A DNA stretch of 64,000 nt, taken from assembly GCA_002428385.1 (NCBI GenBank), contig DIWB01000066.1:21822-85821 (forward strand), read 5' to 3'. Below, in pieces: positions 52,421 through 61,328 of this stretch; position 1 is the stretch's first letter; the number at the start of each line of letters is the position of its first letter. Below the pieces are notes generated by a model. It did not search any database. It saw only the letters and a list, made by a program, of their open reading frames with translations, and was not told the origin of the DNA. A program made the translations under genes and the position numbers. This stretch comes from Bacteroidales bacterium UBA6117 (GTDB lineage: Bacteria; Bacteroidota; Bacteroidia; Bacteroidales; VadinHA17).

Positions 52421-54071
52421 ACAGTTCAGGCATAGGCTCGCCGGTGCATGCGTTGGGATATGGTATCCTGCATAATGATGAGAGCGTTGCTGCAACATCG
52501 GTCAGATTCACCTTCCGCATAACAGTCGACCTGTTAACCGTCCAGCCATACCATATTAAAGGAACATGACAATCATATTCATAGGGTGAATTGTGACTGG
52601 TAAGATGATCGTCATCCACCTCGACCCAGCCCGGATGAAGGGTGACAATGACATCGCCCGAACGCTGGGGACTGAAGTTGTTTATTATTCTTTTCAGATG
52701 ACCATTACCGAAATCATTTGCTTCAAACGCATAATAGGGATAAGCTGATGCCACGCCCGTGAACTGTGTCAGGAACCGCGCTGTCTTCTTCTGGATATCC
52801 TCTATCGGCATCCGTGCATCCTCGATAAGAGTTCTGTTCAGGAAGATCTGCCGCTCCGAAAAACCCCTTACCCAGTCGCCCTCACCGTAAACTGCATTAA
52901 GATAACTCCTGAGAAGCTGAAGAGCCTGGTTCTGTTTGAAGTAGCCCGAAGGGATCCTGTTATCGGTCATGACAGGGGGTACCTCTGCCACTCCATGTGC
53001 AGCTGTAAAATAGATAAGAACGTTCCGTTTACCCAGATTGTCATTTAAATAATTCATCAGAGTCTCGATGTTCCTGTCGAGCCTCAGAATCGCGTCAGCT
53101 GTCTCCACCGACGAAGGACCAAACCTGTGCCCAATATAGTCGGTCGACGAATAGCAGATCGAAAGAAAATCCGGAACATCATCCTTCCCCATCCCCTCCT
53201 GTTCAATCAGCTTAATCGCAAAATCAGTTGTCAGGGCATCGGCAAACGGAGTTTCCCTCAGGAAGGCATAGTTACGGACTGCATTTCTCCCCGACGATGG
53301 TTTGCTGAGCTTGTTTAAGTCATATGGAAAATAGTTCAGTCCGTTAAACCCTTTCTCAAACTTATTAGAATCGGGAAGGCAGGTCGAATAAGCATCTGCT
53401 TCCTTTGAAAGCATCCACGAAGAGTTAAGATAAGTTTCCTGATGCTTCATTGCATTGAAATCGTTGACCCATGAAGGAAGTGAATTCAGGTAATAAGTCG
53501 ACGACATCCAGCCTCCCGTGGTATTGTCGTACCAGAAGGCCCCGTCGGCTGAATGGCCCGCCGTAAGAATAGCTGCCTGCTCCTTTATCCCTACCGAAAA
53601 AACCTTCGACCGCTTACCTGTGGCTATCTTGAGCTCATCGGCAAATGTCGATGCATTAAGATTTAAGGGTGAATGAAGACCCGACTCATAGCTTCCTCCG
53701 ACAGGGTTGACACTGACATCCTTTGTACAGTAAACAAAATCATTCTTCAGCGGAACATACCAGTTATCCGACGTAATTCCATGATAGGCTGGTTCAGTGC
53801 CGGTTGCAACCGTCGAAAAACCTGGTGCCGACTGTGTCAGCATGTAATCATAAGCGGCATTTCTGAAAAAAGTGCCCTCGTTGATCATTCTCTTTATTCC
53901 GTTTTCCGAAAACCTGTCCCTCAGGCGTTCAATCTGATCAAACCTGAGTTGTTCAACAACAATCCCGATAATCAATGCCGGCTTATCAGGCGGAAGATAA
54001 GCCCCCTGCCCCGAAAGCCCAAGAAAACCGCACAATAAGACAAATACCGATATTACCTTCTTTCCTGTCAT
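52413..54071 (-). CDS. Alkaline-phosphatase-superfamily (PafA-like) protein with altered active site
   Basis: About 552 residues, exported (signal peptide VISVFVLLCGFLGLSGQ). The fold matches PafA-type phosphatases, but several catalytic positions differ: the first zinc Asp is Glu (IVVEQLRFD), the nucleophile region reads SAPGF instead of TxxGH, a KxR pair is KEQ, and the ADH zinc motif is AAHGVAEVP. Retained ligands are Asp and His in STDYIGH and His in DCHVPLIWYG. Catalysis is therefore doubtful or changed. The ATG at 54071 is chosen for its GAGGAG site and promoter spacing. Confidence 0.8.
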   Translation of the reverse strand: MTGKKVISVFVLLCGFLGLSGQGAYLPPDKPALIIGIVVEQLRFDQIERLRDRFSENGIKRMINEGTFFRNAAYDYMLTQSAPGFSTVATGTEPAYHGITSDNWYVPLKNDFVYCTKDVSVNPVGGSYESGLHSPLNLNASTFADELKIATGKRSKVFSVGIKEQAAILTAGHSADGAFWYDNTTGGWMSSTYYLNSLPSWVNDFNAMKHQETYLNSSWMLSKEADAYSTCLPDSNKFEKGFNGLNYFPYDLNKLSKPSSGRNAVRNYAFLRETPFADALTTDFAIKLIEQEGMGKDDVPDFLSICYSSTDYIGHRFGPSSVETADAILRLDRNIETLMNYLNDNLGKRNVLIYFTAAHGVAEVPPVMTDNRIPSGYFKQNQALQLLRSYLNAVYGEGDWVRGFSERQIFLNRTLIEDARMPIEDIQKKTARFLTQFTGVASAYPYYAFEANDFGNGHLKRIINNFSPQRSGDVIVTLHPGWVEVDDDHLTSHNSPYEYDCHVPLIWYGWTVNRSTVMRKVNLTDVAATLSSLCRIPYPNACTGEPMPELFR

Positions 54072-54097
54072 TTCTCTCCTCTTCATTTTGAAAACTC

Positions 54098-54129
54098 CAA
54101 AAATAATCTTTTCATGATACGAAAGCAAA
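54098..54129 (-). promoter_or_regulatory. Bacteroidota-type promoter for the PafA-like gene
   Basis: On the minus strand, TTTG (54129-54126), a 20-nt spacer and TATTTTTG (54105-54098) fit the consensus. It places the start of transcription near 54091, supporting the ATG at 54071 rather than 54140. Confidence 0.6.
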
Positions 54130-54148
54130 ACAAGAGCCAAAACCAGTG

Positions 54149-55849
54149 TTATAACAATGTTATAACATACTTTCCGGTGCCCGAAAGCCTCTTCGTCCTG
54201 CTTGTAAATACAATAATATATTCACCCGGCCCCAGATTGCTTAAATCCAGCCTCAGGGGTTCTCCCTCCAAAGCATCAATCTCATAATCTGAGAGCAGCT
54301 TTCCGGTTGTCCCAAAAACCTTTACATTCAATGAACCCGTCAGACCCTCAGGCAAAAGGACATTCACCTCACCATGGCCCGGATTCGGATATAAGAATGG
54401 AGCAAGTCTCTTTGTCGTGTCAGGCGGTTTCACCAGGGGTATCAGGGCGATATCGATATCCGTCCGTTCACCGGGTATAACGTTTACATTTCTTATAATG
54501 GTATCCCTGAATCCTCCGGCCGTTATTTTCAGGTCATAAATTCCGGGTGAGATGAGCCGGGTGAAAACACCCGATGCAGTGTCGCTGATTACATGTGAAT
54601 TATCCCTGTCGTGGCCTTCTGTAACGATCGCGGCGGGCACAGGTTTGCCGTCGTAAAAGCCGGTAATCCTGCCCCAGATCCCGAACAATGCATTTTCGAG
54701 ATAACCAAGCATCGACCGGTAGTTATATTCCCAGAGATCATCAAGTTCAGAAACGGGGGTAATGTAATCCTCATCGAGTTCGACAGTGAGTTCCCGGCCA
54801 TACAGACTGTAAGTGACATAATCCTGCCTTCCTCCGAGGATGGAGTACCATTCCCAGCCTCTGGTGACGCCATTGTCGAGATAATCCATATAACCCTGAG
54901 GGGCATGAAGATGAACGGTATCTGCCCATTCCCTGCTCACAGTGTAAAACCAGTCATCGTCGGCATGCTCATACGGCCACCTGTCCCACGGGTAGTTGAT
55001 CACCTCCTCTCCTGAATGGAAATTTGCCGACAGAACAAAGCGGTGTTGCGACATAAATCTTATCATATCAATGGTCTCCTTCTGGAGTGTAACCTGCGGC
55101 GCTTCCGGATCGGGGAAATTACGGTTGAGATCGTACCCGGCAGCATTGAATCGCACCGGAGAACTTATTACATCACCGTTCCTGTAGGTCCCGTCGGGAT
55201 TTGCCAGAGGATTTATCCAGATCTCAAGATTGTCAACAAGGTTCTTCACCCGGCTGTCGGTGGTATAATTCCGGAGAAGAAAATCTGAAAGCCTGAGCAT
55301 CATTATAATACCTCCTGTTTCGTCACCATGGATTGACGAAGAATAGAATACTTCAGGTTCTGACTCATCGGTCCGGCAGTTATCCGATATCTTAAGTGCG
55401 AGAATAGTCTTTCCGCTGATTGATGTACCAATCGTGTCGAGCCGGCATAATGAAGGATACAGTGAGGCAAATGAGCGCATAACTGAATCAAACTGCGACA
55501 AAGTGGGATAAACATCCCATTCCATTGCCCGGGCCATGCTGACTGCATGCATCTCGCCCTTAACAGCCGGTTCCTCATTTAACCGGTAACTTCGTCCTTC
55601 AGAAATGAAGTTGCGGACTGTAAGGGGAGACAGTAGCAGATTAACCTCTTTGTCGTTTACTGACCGTATAGAATAACTGCGCGATAAATTGCGGATGTCG
55701 CTAATACCGGCTGTTGCTGTAACAACTTCAGCCTGCCCTCTTTCAGCGACAGCTTTCAGAAGCTTTACATTATCCGGTATGATTTGTGAATGGCTCCAGC
55801 CCGTCAGGAGTGAAAGCAGGATTATCGGTATCAGTGATTTCTTTGACAT
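54149..55849 (-). CDS. Secreted M14 zinc carboxypeptidase with T9SS sorting domain
   Basis: 566 residues: signal peptide (LLTGWSHSQ), propeptide-like region, M14 catalytic domain (about 110-390) with zinc ligands H and E in SSIHGDETGG and H in NFHSGEEV, substrate Arg in DLNRNFPD and the general-base Glu in LTVELDEDY. A carboxypeptidase-regulatory-like beta domain follows (about 395-470). The C-terminal 80 residues (FLYPNPGHGEVNV, then GKYVITL) are a type A T9SS sorting domain, so the enzyme is probably delivered to the cell surface. Confidence 0.9.
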   Translation of the reverse strand: MSKKSLIPIILLSLLTGWSHSQIIPDNVKLLKAVAERGQAEVVTATAGISDIRNLSRSYSIRSVNDKEVNLLLSPLTVRNFISEGRSYRLNEEPAVKGEMHAVSMARAMEWDVYPTLSQFDSVMRSFASLYPSLCRLDTIGTSISGKTILALKISDNCRTDESEPEVFYSSSIHGDETGGIIMMLRLSDFLLRNYTTDSRVKNLVDNLEIWINPLANPDGTYRNGDVISSPVRFNAAGYDLNRNFPDPEAPQVTLQKETIDMIRFMSQHRFVLSANFHSGEEVINYPWDRWPYEHADDDWFYTVSREWADTVHLHAPQGYMDYLDNGVTRGWEWYSILGGRQDYVTYSLYGRELTVELDEDYITPVSELDDLWEYNYRSMLGYLENALFGIWGRITGFYDGKPVPAAIVTEGHDRDNSHVISDTASGVFTRLISPGIYDLKITAGGFRDTIIRNVNVIPGERTDIDIALIPLVKPPDTTKRLAPFLYPNPGHGEVNVLLPEGLTGSLNVKVFGTTGKLLSDYEIDALEGEPLRLDLSNLGPGEYIIVFTSRTKRLSGTGKYVITLL

Positions 55850-55857
55850 TCACAAGT

Positions 55858-56955
55858 TTAAACATTGAACCTGATATGAAGTATATCCCCGTCCCCGACA
55901 ATATAGTTTTTCCCCTCAACATAAAACTTCCCGGCTTCCTTGCAGGCATGTTCCGAACCCAGGGTAACAAAATCGTGGTACTTCATCACCTCAGCCCTGA
56001 TAAAACCACGTTCGAGGTCGCTGTGGATAACTCCGGACGCCTGTGGTGCCGTCATTCCCTTCTTTATGGTCCATGCCCGTATCTCCTTGGGTCCGACCGT
56101 GAAAAAGGTCTGGAGATTGAGCATCATGTATGCGGCCCTTACCATCTTGTCGACACCCGGCTCATCGAGCCCTGCATCATTCAGAAATTCAAGCCTGTCG
56201 GCCTCATTTTCAAGTTCGGCTATTTCCGCCTCAACCGCACCCGCGATCACAATCACTTCTGCACCGGTTCCCTTAAGGGCTTCCCTTACCATCTCAACAT
56301 ATTTATTACCTGAGACAACCGATTTTGCATCCACGTTGCAGACATACATAACGGGTTTCATGGTGAGCAGAAAGATGTCGTCGACATATTTCCTGTCTTC
56401 ATCCTTTACTTCAAGAGTGCGTGCATTCTGAAAATTCCCGATGTGCTCCCTGTACCTTTCAAGCGCCTCCACCCCCTGCCGGGCATCCTTATCGCCGGTC
56501 TTTACAAGCCTTTCCAGACGCTGAAGCTTCTTTTCGACCGATTCCAGGTCCTTAACCTGCAGTTCAAAATCGATAGTCTCCATATCCCTTACGGGATCAA
56601 CAGAGCCATCTATATGAGGAAGCGCTTCATCGTCAAAACATCTCAGGACATGGATCAGGGCGTCTGTATTGCGGATGTCGCCGAGAAACTTATTACCCAC
56701 ACCCTCCCCCTTGTTTGAACCGCGGGTAAGTCCGGGAATGTCAACGATCTCGACAGTTGTATGAACTATCTTCTCCGTGACCTGATGCTTTTCCAGTTCA
56801 TACAGCCTCGGGTCGGGCACCTGTATCACTCCCATGTTCGATTTTGTGGCGCTGAAGGCAAACGCGTTGGTCTCGCCTTTTGTATTTGAGATACAGTTGA
56901 AGATCGTTGTCTTGCCGGTATTGGTGATGCCTATTATGCCGCATTGGAGAGCCAT
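55858..56955 (-). CDS. ychF: Redox-regulated P-loop ATPase YchF
   Basis: 365 residues: P-loop GITNTGKTTIFN (8-19), the DIPGLTRGSNKGEGVGNKFLG switch region, a coiled-coil insert and a C-terminal TGS-like domain (VEGKNYIVGDGDILHIRFNV). The NKxD position reads NVDAKS, consistent with YchF preferring ATP. A conserved ribosome-associated Obg-family protein. Confidence 0.95.
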   Translation of the reverse strand: MALQCGIIGITNTGKTTIFNCISNTKGETNAFAFSATKSNMGVIQVPDPRLYELEKHQVTEKIVHTTVEIVDIPGLTRGSNKGEGVGNKFLGDIRNTDALIHVLRCFDDEALPHIDGSVDPVRDMETIDFELQVKDLESVEKKLQRLERLVKTGDKDARQGVEALERYREHIGNFQNARTLEVKDEDRKYVDDIFLLTMKPVMYVCNVDAKSVVSGNKYVEMVREALKGTGAEVIVIAGAVEAEIAELENEADRLEFLNDAGLDEPGVDKMVRAAYMMLNLQTFFTVGPKEIRAWTIKKGMTAPQASGVIHSDLERGFIRAEVMKYHDFVTLGSEHACKEAGKFYVEGKNYIVGDGDILHIRFNV

Positions 56956-56994
56956 CGGTTATTATTTTATGTTACAATTTCAGATTTAAGAATA

Positions 56995-58359
56995 CTATTT
57001 ACTTGTCACCAGAATCTCCAGCACTTCATCCACGCTCATTTTTTTCTGTTCTCCGGTCGACATTGTCTTCAGGGTTACCTGGTTGTTTTTAATTTCCTCC
57101 TCACCAGCCAGTATTATGAACGGTATCTTCCTTGAATCGGCATACGCCATTTGCTTTTTCAGTTTGGCAGTATCGGGATAGACTTCGGCGCTTATCCCGT
57201 TCTCAATCAGCCTGCTTCTTACCTTCAGGGCATATCCGGTTTCATACTCGCCGAAATTGACTATCATCACTTTTGTCTGCACAACATCCCTGGTAATGAA
57301 CAGGTTCAGCTGGGTCATTACATCATATATCCTGTCGGCTCCGAACGATACGCCCACTCCCGAGACTCCCTCCATGCCGAAAACTCCCGTAAGGTTATCA
57401 TAGCGCCCTCCGCCGCATATGCTTCCTATGCTTGCATCCCGGGACTTGACTTCAATGATGGCCCCGGTGTAATAGTTCAGTCCCCTTGCCAGTGTCAGGT
57501 CAAGTTCAGTTTCTGCAGTAAGGGTTGTACTCCCTATGTACGAAAACAGCTTTCTCATCTCCTCAATTCCCTTAATCCCTGCCTCTGAGGCAGAGAGGAC
57601 CGTTTCGAGCTCCGACAGCTTTTCCTCAGTGTTTCCCTTAAGCTTCAGAATGGGCTGCAGCCTGTCAATGGCAGCAGGAGATACACCCTTACCCTTTAGC
57701 TCTTCATTTACAGCGTCTATCCCGATCTTTTCAAGTTTATCTATTGCAACCGTTATATCGGTGATCCTTCCCGATTCGCCGATTATCTCTGCAATGCCTG
57801 ACAGTATCTTCCTGTTGTTTATTTTTATTACGATGGCTATCCCAAGATCCCTGAAAATATCATCTATGATCCTTATCAACTCATATTCATTCAGCAGGGA
57901 ATCGCTTCCGATAACATCAGCGTCGCACTGGGTGAATTCACGGTATCTTCCCTTCTGGGGCCTGTCGGCTCTCCAGACCGGTTGTATCTGGTACCTCTTG
58001 AACGGAAAGAAGATTTCATCACGATGCTGAACCACATAACGTGCGAATGGCACAGTGAGGTCGTACCTAAGTCCCCGTTCGCATATGTTTAATGATAGTT
58101 TATTTACCTCTCTTCCAAGAAGTTCCTCGTCGCTGACGCCTGAAAGGAAGTCGCCTGAATTAAGGATCCTGAACAGGAGCTTGTCACCCTCCTCCCCGTA
58201 TTTTCCAAGAAGGGTCGACAGGTTTTCCATTGCAGGAGTCTCTATCGGCTGGTAACCGTAGTACCTGAAAACCTTTTTGATCGTCTCAAAAATGCTTTCC
58301 CGTTTCATCATCTCTTCCGGTGAAAAGTCGCGGGTTCCTTTTGGTATAGAGGGCTTCAT
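56995..58359 (-). CDS. hisS: Histidyl-tRNA synthetase
   Basis: About 454 residues, class II synthetase. [11 protein letters not shown] at the start, motif 2 in [35 protein letters not shown] and FGADRIYDV, and a C-terminal anticodon-binding domain ([19 protein letters not shown]). The ATG at 58359 gives the family N-terminus; a longer frame would translate a tandem repeat as repeating LHD and is rejected. Confidence 0.95.
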   Translation of the reverse strand: MKPSIPKGTRDFSPEEMMKRESIFETIKKVFRYYGYQPIETPAMENLSTLLGKYGEEGDKLLFRILNSGDFLSGVSDEELLGREVNKLSLNICERGLRYDLTVPFARYVVQHRDEIFFPFKRYQIQPVWRADRPQKGRYREFTQCDADVIGSDSLLNEYELIRIIDDIFRDLGIAIVIKINNRKILSGIAEIIGESGRITDITVAIDKLEKIGIDAVNEELKGKGVSPAAIDRLQPILKLKGNTEEKLSELETVLSASEAGIKGIEEMRKLFSYIGSTTLTAETELDLTLARGLNYYTGAIIEVKSRDASIGSICGGGRYDNLTGVFGMEGVSGVGVSFGADRIYDVMTQLNLFITRDVVQTKVMIVNFGEYETGYALKVRSRLIENGISAEVYPDTAKLKKQMAYADSRKIPFIILAGEEEIKNNQVTLKTMSTGEQKKMSVDEVLEILVTSK

Positions 58360-58370
58360 GATTTTAAGAT

Positions 58371-58453
58371 AAAAGGCAAAATTAGGAAAAAAAAGGGGAA
58401 AGTCATGCAGGTCGTGCAGGTCGTGCAAGTCGTGCAAGTCGTGCAAGTCTTTT
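58371..58453. repeat. Direct repeat copy 1 with 9-bp tandem units
   Basis: Begins AAAAGGCAAA, passes an A8-GGGG tract, then five 9-nt units of the form GTCRTGCAR ending GTCTTTT. Shares nearly its whole length with the copy at 59018, except for unit number and a few substitutions. It lies immediately upstream of the hisS ATG, so the hisS leader contains it. Confidence 0.85.
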
Positions 58454-58684
58454 CCTGTTCCGAGCGGTTTCACTGGGATGAAAAAGATAAATAACAGATT
58501 TTTAAGCTATAATAGAGATTTTTACTGCGAATATTGGTGTCCCGTCCTATGTTTTTTGGGATGGTTACACGTCGGAGGGTTGGCAGGAGCCGTAGTTCTT
58601 CAGGCTTGAGGGTAGACTTCCATTCCGATTGCGATCAGTAGATATCGGGACGATCCCACCCGGTTTAGTAGCATTATTATCAAT

Positions 58685-58920
58685 CCAGCCTTGAAGGCTG
58701 GCCTTCCAGTAGCCCCGGTCCCATCCGGGGCGGGGGTATTTTTGCCAATCCCACCCCGGAGGGGTGGCCTTCATGCTTCATGGTTATGTTATGAAAATGT
58801 AATGTAACCTGGCTGTGGAATAAATTGTTGGAAGTCAACCCTTCCAGGGTTGTTCGTATTGTGTGGTGCATTTTTCCCGGGGTGGAACCCGGGCTACTGG
58901 AAGTCGACACCCCAGGTGTC
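58685..58920. repeat. Large inverted repeat of small hairpins
   Basis: Hairpins: 58685-58701, 58712-58731, 58751-58767, 58836-58852, 58876-58893 and 58906-58920. The left half read on the minus strand matches the right half on the plus strand in order and linker: a GC hairpin, CTACTGGAAGKC, then a second hairpin; inner hairpins are preceded by GAAGKC. Stem bases differ between copies while pairing is kept. Confidence 0.8.
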
Positions 58921-59017
58921 GTTAAAAGATATCCTGAATGTTTGATACGTCAGAAAATTCTGGAAATATTAACCTCATCTTGGCTTTGGGTGTCTTTCGC
59001 ACAAAGCAGGAAAAAAC

Positions 59018-59091
59018 AAAAGGCAAAAGTAGGAAAAAAAAGGGGAAAGTCATGAAAGTCATGCAGGTCGTGCAAGTCGTGCAAGTCTTTT
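59018..59091. repeat. Direct repeat copy 2 with 9-bp tandem units
   Basis: AAAAGGCAAAAGTAGG and the A8-GGGG tract, followed by four units (GTCATGAAA, GTCATGCAG, GTCGTGCAA, GTCGTGCAA) and GTCTTTT. Compare with copy 1 at 58371-58453. Confidence 0.85.
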
Positions 59092-59100
59092 CAATTTGAG

Positions 59101-59138
59101 GACCTGCAAGACCGCAAGACCTGCATGACCTGCAAGAC
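59101..59138. repeat. Reversed run of the 9-bp unit after ppk2
   Basis: Four units such as GACCTGCAAGAC in opposite orientation to copy 2, so the two runs can pair as a long hairpin just after the ppk2 stop. On the minus strand this fold is followed further on by CCCC-U8, which may act as the ppk2 terminator. Confidence 0.7.
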
Positions 59139-59143
59139 AGTTC

Positions 59144-60007
59144 TTAATACTTCTCCGGCACGAAATTCTGCTCGGTGATCGGAGGCCTGACGTAAGCTAC
59201 ATCATGGTTAAGGGGGGGCAGCCTGATTGATTTCTGAGTAAGATCCTTGTAGGGAATCATCGAAAGAAGGTGGTCGATGCAATTCAGCCTGGCTCTCCGC
59301 TTGTCATCGGCCGGTACCACATACCAGGGCGACTGCCGTGTATCGGTATAAGAGAACATCTTGTCCTTGGCCATGGAATACTCGACCCATTTTTCGCGCG
59401 ACTCCACGTCCATCTGGCTTATCTTCCAGCGTTTTGCAGGATCCTTAATCCGGTCCTGAAAACGATTTTCCTGCTCCTTATCGCTTATGGAAAACCAGTA
59501 TTTTATCAGAATTACGCCTGATCTTATCAGCATTCTTTCAAATTCGGGGCACGACCTCAGGAATTCCTCATATTCCTCATCGGTGCAGAAGCCCATGACC
59601 TTCTCAACACCTGCCCTGTTGTACCAGCTCCTGTCGAACAGCACTATCTCACCTCCTGAAGGAAGCTCAGATACATAACGCTGGAAATACCATTGTGTTT
59701 TTTCCTTTTCGGTGGGGACGCCCAGTGCAACTATTCTGCATATTCTTGGATTCAGACAGCCTGCAATTGTCTTTATCACACCTCCCTTGCCTGCAGCATC
59801 GCGTCCCTCGAAAATAACCACCACCTTAAGTCTGTTGGCCTTCACCCATTCCTGGAGCTTCACCAGTTCGATCTCCAGATCGCGGAGCTTCTTCAGGTAC
59901 CCGGCACTCCCCAGTTTATCACGCTTTTCAGCCTTGATGTCGTGATATAGATCTTTTTTCTCAAAAACCTCAATCCTGGGTTTCTTGTCTTTTTTGTCTT
60001 TTGTCAT
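59144..60007 (-). CDS. ppk2: Polyphosphate kinase 2
   Basis: 287 residues. Walker A GRDAAGKGG (68-76), Walker B/lid FDRSWYNRAG (124-133), and KYWFSISDKEQENRF with RWKISQMD. Single-domain PPK2 transfers phosphate between polyphosphate and nucleotides; class I (NDP to NTP) seems likely from length, but classes are not separable with certainty here. A Lys/Asp-rich N-terminal tail of about 20 residues precedes the domain. Confidence 0.92.
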   Translation of the reverse strand: MTKDKKDKKPRIEVFEKKDLYHDIKAEKRDKLGSAGYLKKLRDLEIELVKLQEWVKANRLKVVVIFEGRDAAGKGGVIKTIAGCLNPRICRIVALGVPTEKEKTQWYFQRYVSELPSGGEIVLFDRSWYNRAGVEKVMGFCTDEEYEEFLRSCPEFERMLIRSGVILIKYWFSISDKEQENRFQDRIKDPAKRWKISQMDVESREKWVEYSMAKDKMFSYTDTRQSPWYVVPADDKRRARLNCIDHLLSMIPYKDLTQKSIRLPPLNHDVAYVRPPITEQNFVPEKY

Positions 60008-60078
60008 GTCGGAACGGGTAAATCAGATTAGAAATATACAAATTTCTTATCTGACAGACCTCTTCCGGCACAAAAATA

Positions 60079-60435
60079 TTACTGAATGAAAGGGATGCTT
60101 ATCGGGTACCTGAATTCTTCACCCTTTGAAGCTTTAACGCTTGCTATCACAGCACATATCACTTCAAGGAAACCGAGAAATACGAGTATCGGTATACCCA
60201 CAATTATAAAAACCAGGGGAATTGCAAGGACCATGTATAATAAAATGGAGAGCTGGAAATTCAAGGCCTGCTTTCCGTTAAAGTCGACCCATTGGGATTC
60301 ATCCTTCCTCGAAAGCCAGCAGATCAGGGGGCCAAGGATTCCGCCGAAGGGGAAAAAATACCCTGCAAACGTGGAAAGATGGCACAACATGGCCCAGTTC
60401 CTTTCGCTTTCCGACAATTCTCTTATCTCTTTCAT
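60079..60435 (-). CDS. DUF4870 membrane protein
   Basis: 118 residues. RNWAMLCHLSTFAGYFFPFGGILGPLICWL, VDFNGKQALNFQLSILLYMV and a third hydrophobic segment at about 75-100 fit the DUF4870 family of small inner-membrane proteins. No known function. Confidence 0.88.
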   Translation of the reverse strand: MKEIRELSESERNWAMLCHLSTFAGYFFPFGGILGPLICWLSRKDESQWVDFNGKQALNFQLSILLYMVLAIPLVFIIVGIPILVFLGFLEVICAVIASVKASKGEEFRYPISIPFIQ

Positions 60436-60482
60436 AACAATTCTTTTACAAAAAGACGCTGTTATTACGGTATTGCTGCATT

Positions 60483-61328
60483 TCAGGGCCTGACAAAACG
60501 CTTAAGGTCGGAAGGTAAAAGCCCGTTGGGATTATTCTTGTCGATCTTGTGCTGATCGTAGTAATACAAACCCGAATCGTCGGTTCCGAAAAGCATCTTG
60601 TAGCAGAATCCTGAGGTGGCATCCTCCCCGGGACCCACTTTGTGAAGGATCAGGGTATTGGGCGTCTTTTCGCGTATGGCTTTAACAATCTCATCTTCCG
60701 GAACAATCTCAAAATCGTAGGGATAGACTGATTTAATTTTATCGATTGTGCCGAGGCCGTCGGATAGATCGGCTTCGGTTGCAAGTATCTTCCTGCTTCG
60801 GACATCGGGAGTGAACCTGTTGTAATAACTAAGGAATCTTCTGCCTATCATTGCCGGATTTTCAGCTATCAGACGGGCATGATTCTGCATGAACAGCAAA
60901 ATTGCCCCCAGCTTATAACCGTATTCCAGGTCATCCTCACCGCCGGCCGAAAGGGGAATGGCGGAAATCTCAGGCATCCTGCCAAGTTCCGTGACAGCTT
61001 TCCCCTGGAGAAGGTTGATAAAATTATATGACGATCCTAATTTATCGTTGGAAGGCCGGGTTTCAGTAAGAATCAGGAAGGAAAAGGAAGGATCGGTCCG
61101 TTTCGGGTCAAAATCGCTCAGACTGATGAACTCGTAAGGAGTAACGGTCCAGTATTCCTTAACCGCCTGCCGGATGTAGGCATTGTATATAGTGTTGCCA
61201 CCCTCGAGAACAACGCATGTCGTGGATGACATGAACTGCTTTATTTCATTGCCTGAAGGAAAAGGGGCCTGTCCTGGCAGCAATCCGCAGAAGGCTGTCA
61301 GCAGAACGAACAAAAAAAGTTTCTTCAT
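60483..61328 (-). CDS. Exported protein of unknown function
   Basis: 281 residues with a signal peptide (LTAFCGLLPGQ). No recognised domain. The body includes VVLEGGNTIYNAYIRQAVKEYW, LSFDFxP-like SDFDPKRTDPSFSFLILTE and SGFCYKMLFGTDDSGLYYYD. It starts directly at the base after the stop of the preceding gene, so the two are translated as a pair. Confidence 0.6.
   Translation of the reverse strand: MKKLFLFVLLTAFCGLLPGQAPFPSGNEIKQFMSSTTCVVLEGGNTIYNAYIRQAVKEYWTVTPYEFISLSDFDPKRTDPSFSFLILTETRPSNDKLGSSYNFINLLQGKAVTELGRMPEISAIPLSAGGEDDLEYGYKLGAILLFMQNHARLIAENPAMIGRRFLSYYNRFTPDVRSRKILATEADLSDGLGTIDKIKSVYPYDFEIVPEDEIVKAIREKTPNTLILHKVGPGEDATSGFCYKMLFGTDDSGLYYYDQHKIDKNNPNGLLPSDLKRFVRP

Larger units (their letters stand above)
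58360..59143. other. Gene-free repeat region between hisS and ppk2 (784 nt)
   Basis: No credible gene. It is bounded by two copies of a direct repeat containing 9-bp tandem units (58371-58453, 59018-59091), has a set of small hairpins arranged as a large inverted repeat (58685-58920) and a reversed run of the 9-bp unit (59101-59138). Bases 58460-58680 and 58930-59010 show nothing I recognise. Confidence 0.7.

Noticed and set aside
58404..58448. Possible short CRISPR-like array
   Set aside because: The units are contiguous 9-mers with no spacers and no cas genes nearby.
58360..58473. N-terminal extension of hisS encoding repeated Leu-His-Asp
   Set aside because: It is the translation of the 9-bp tandem repeat; the ATG at 58359 starts the conserved HisRS N-terminus.
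58825..59055. Plus-strand open frame of 76 codons in the repeat region
   Set aside because: Runs through the hairpin element and the A-rich direct repeat; no start site or homology-like motif.
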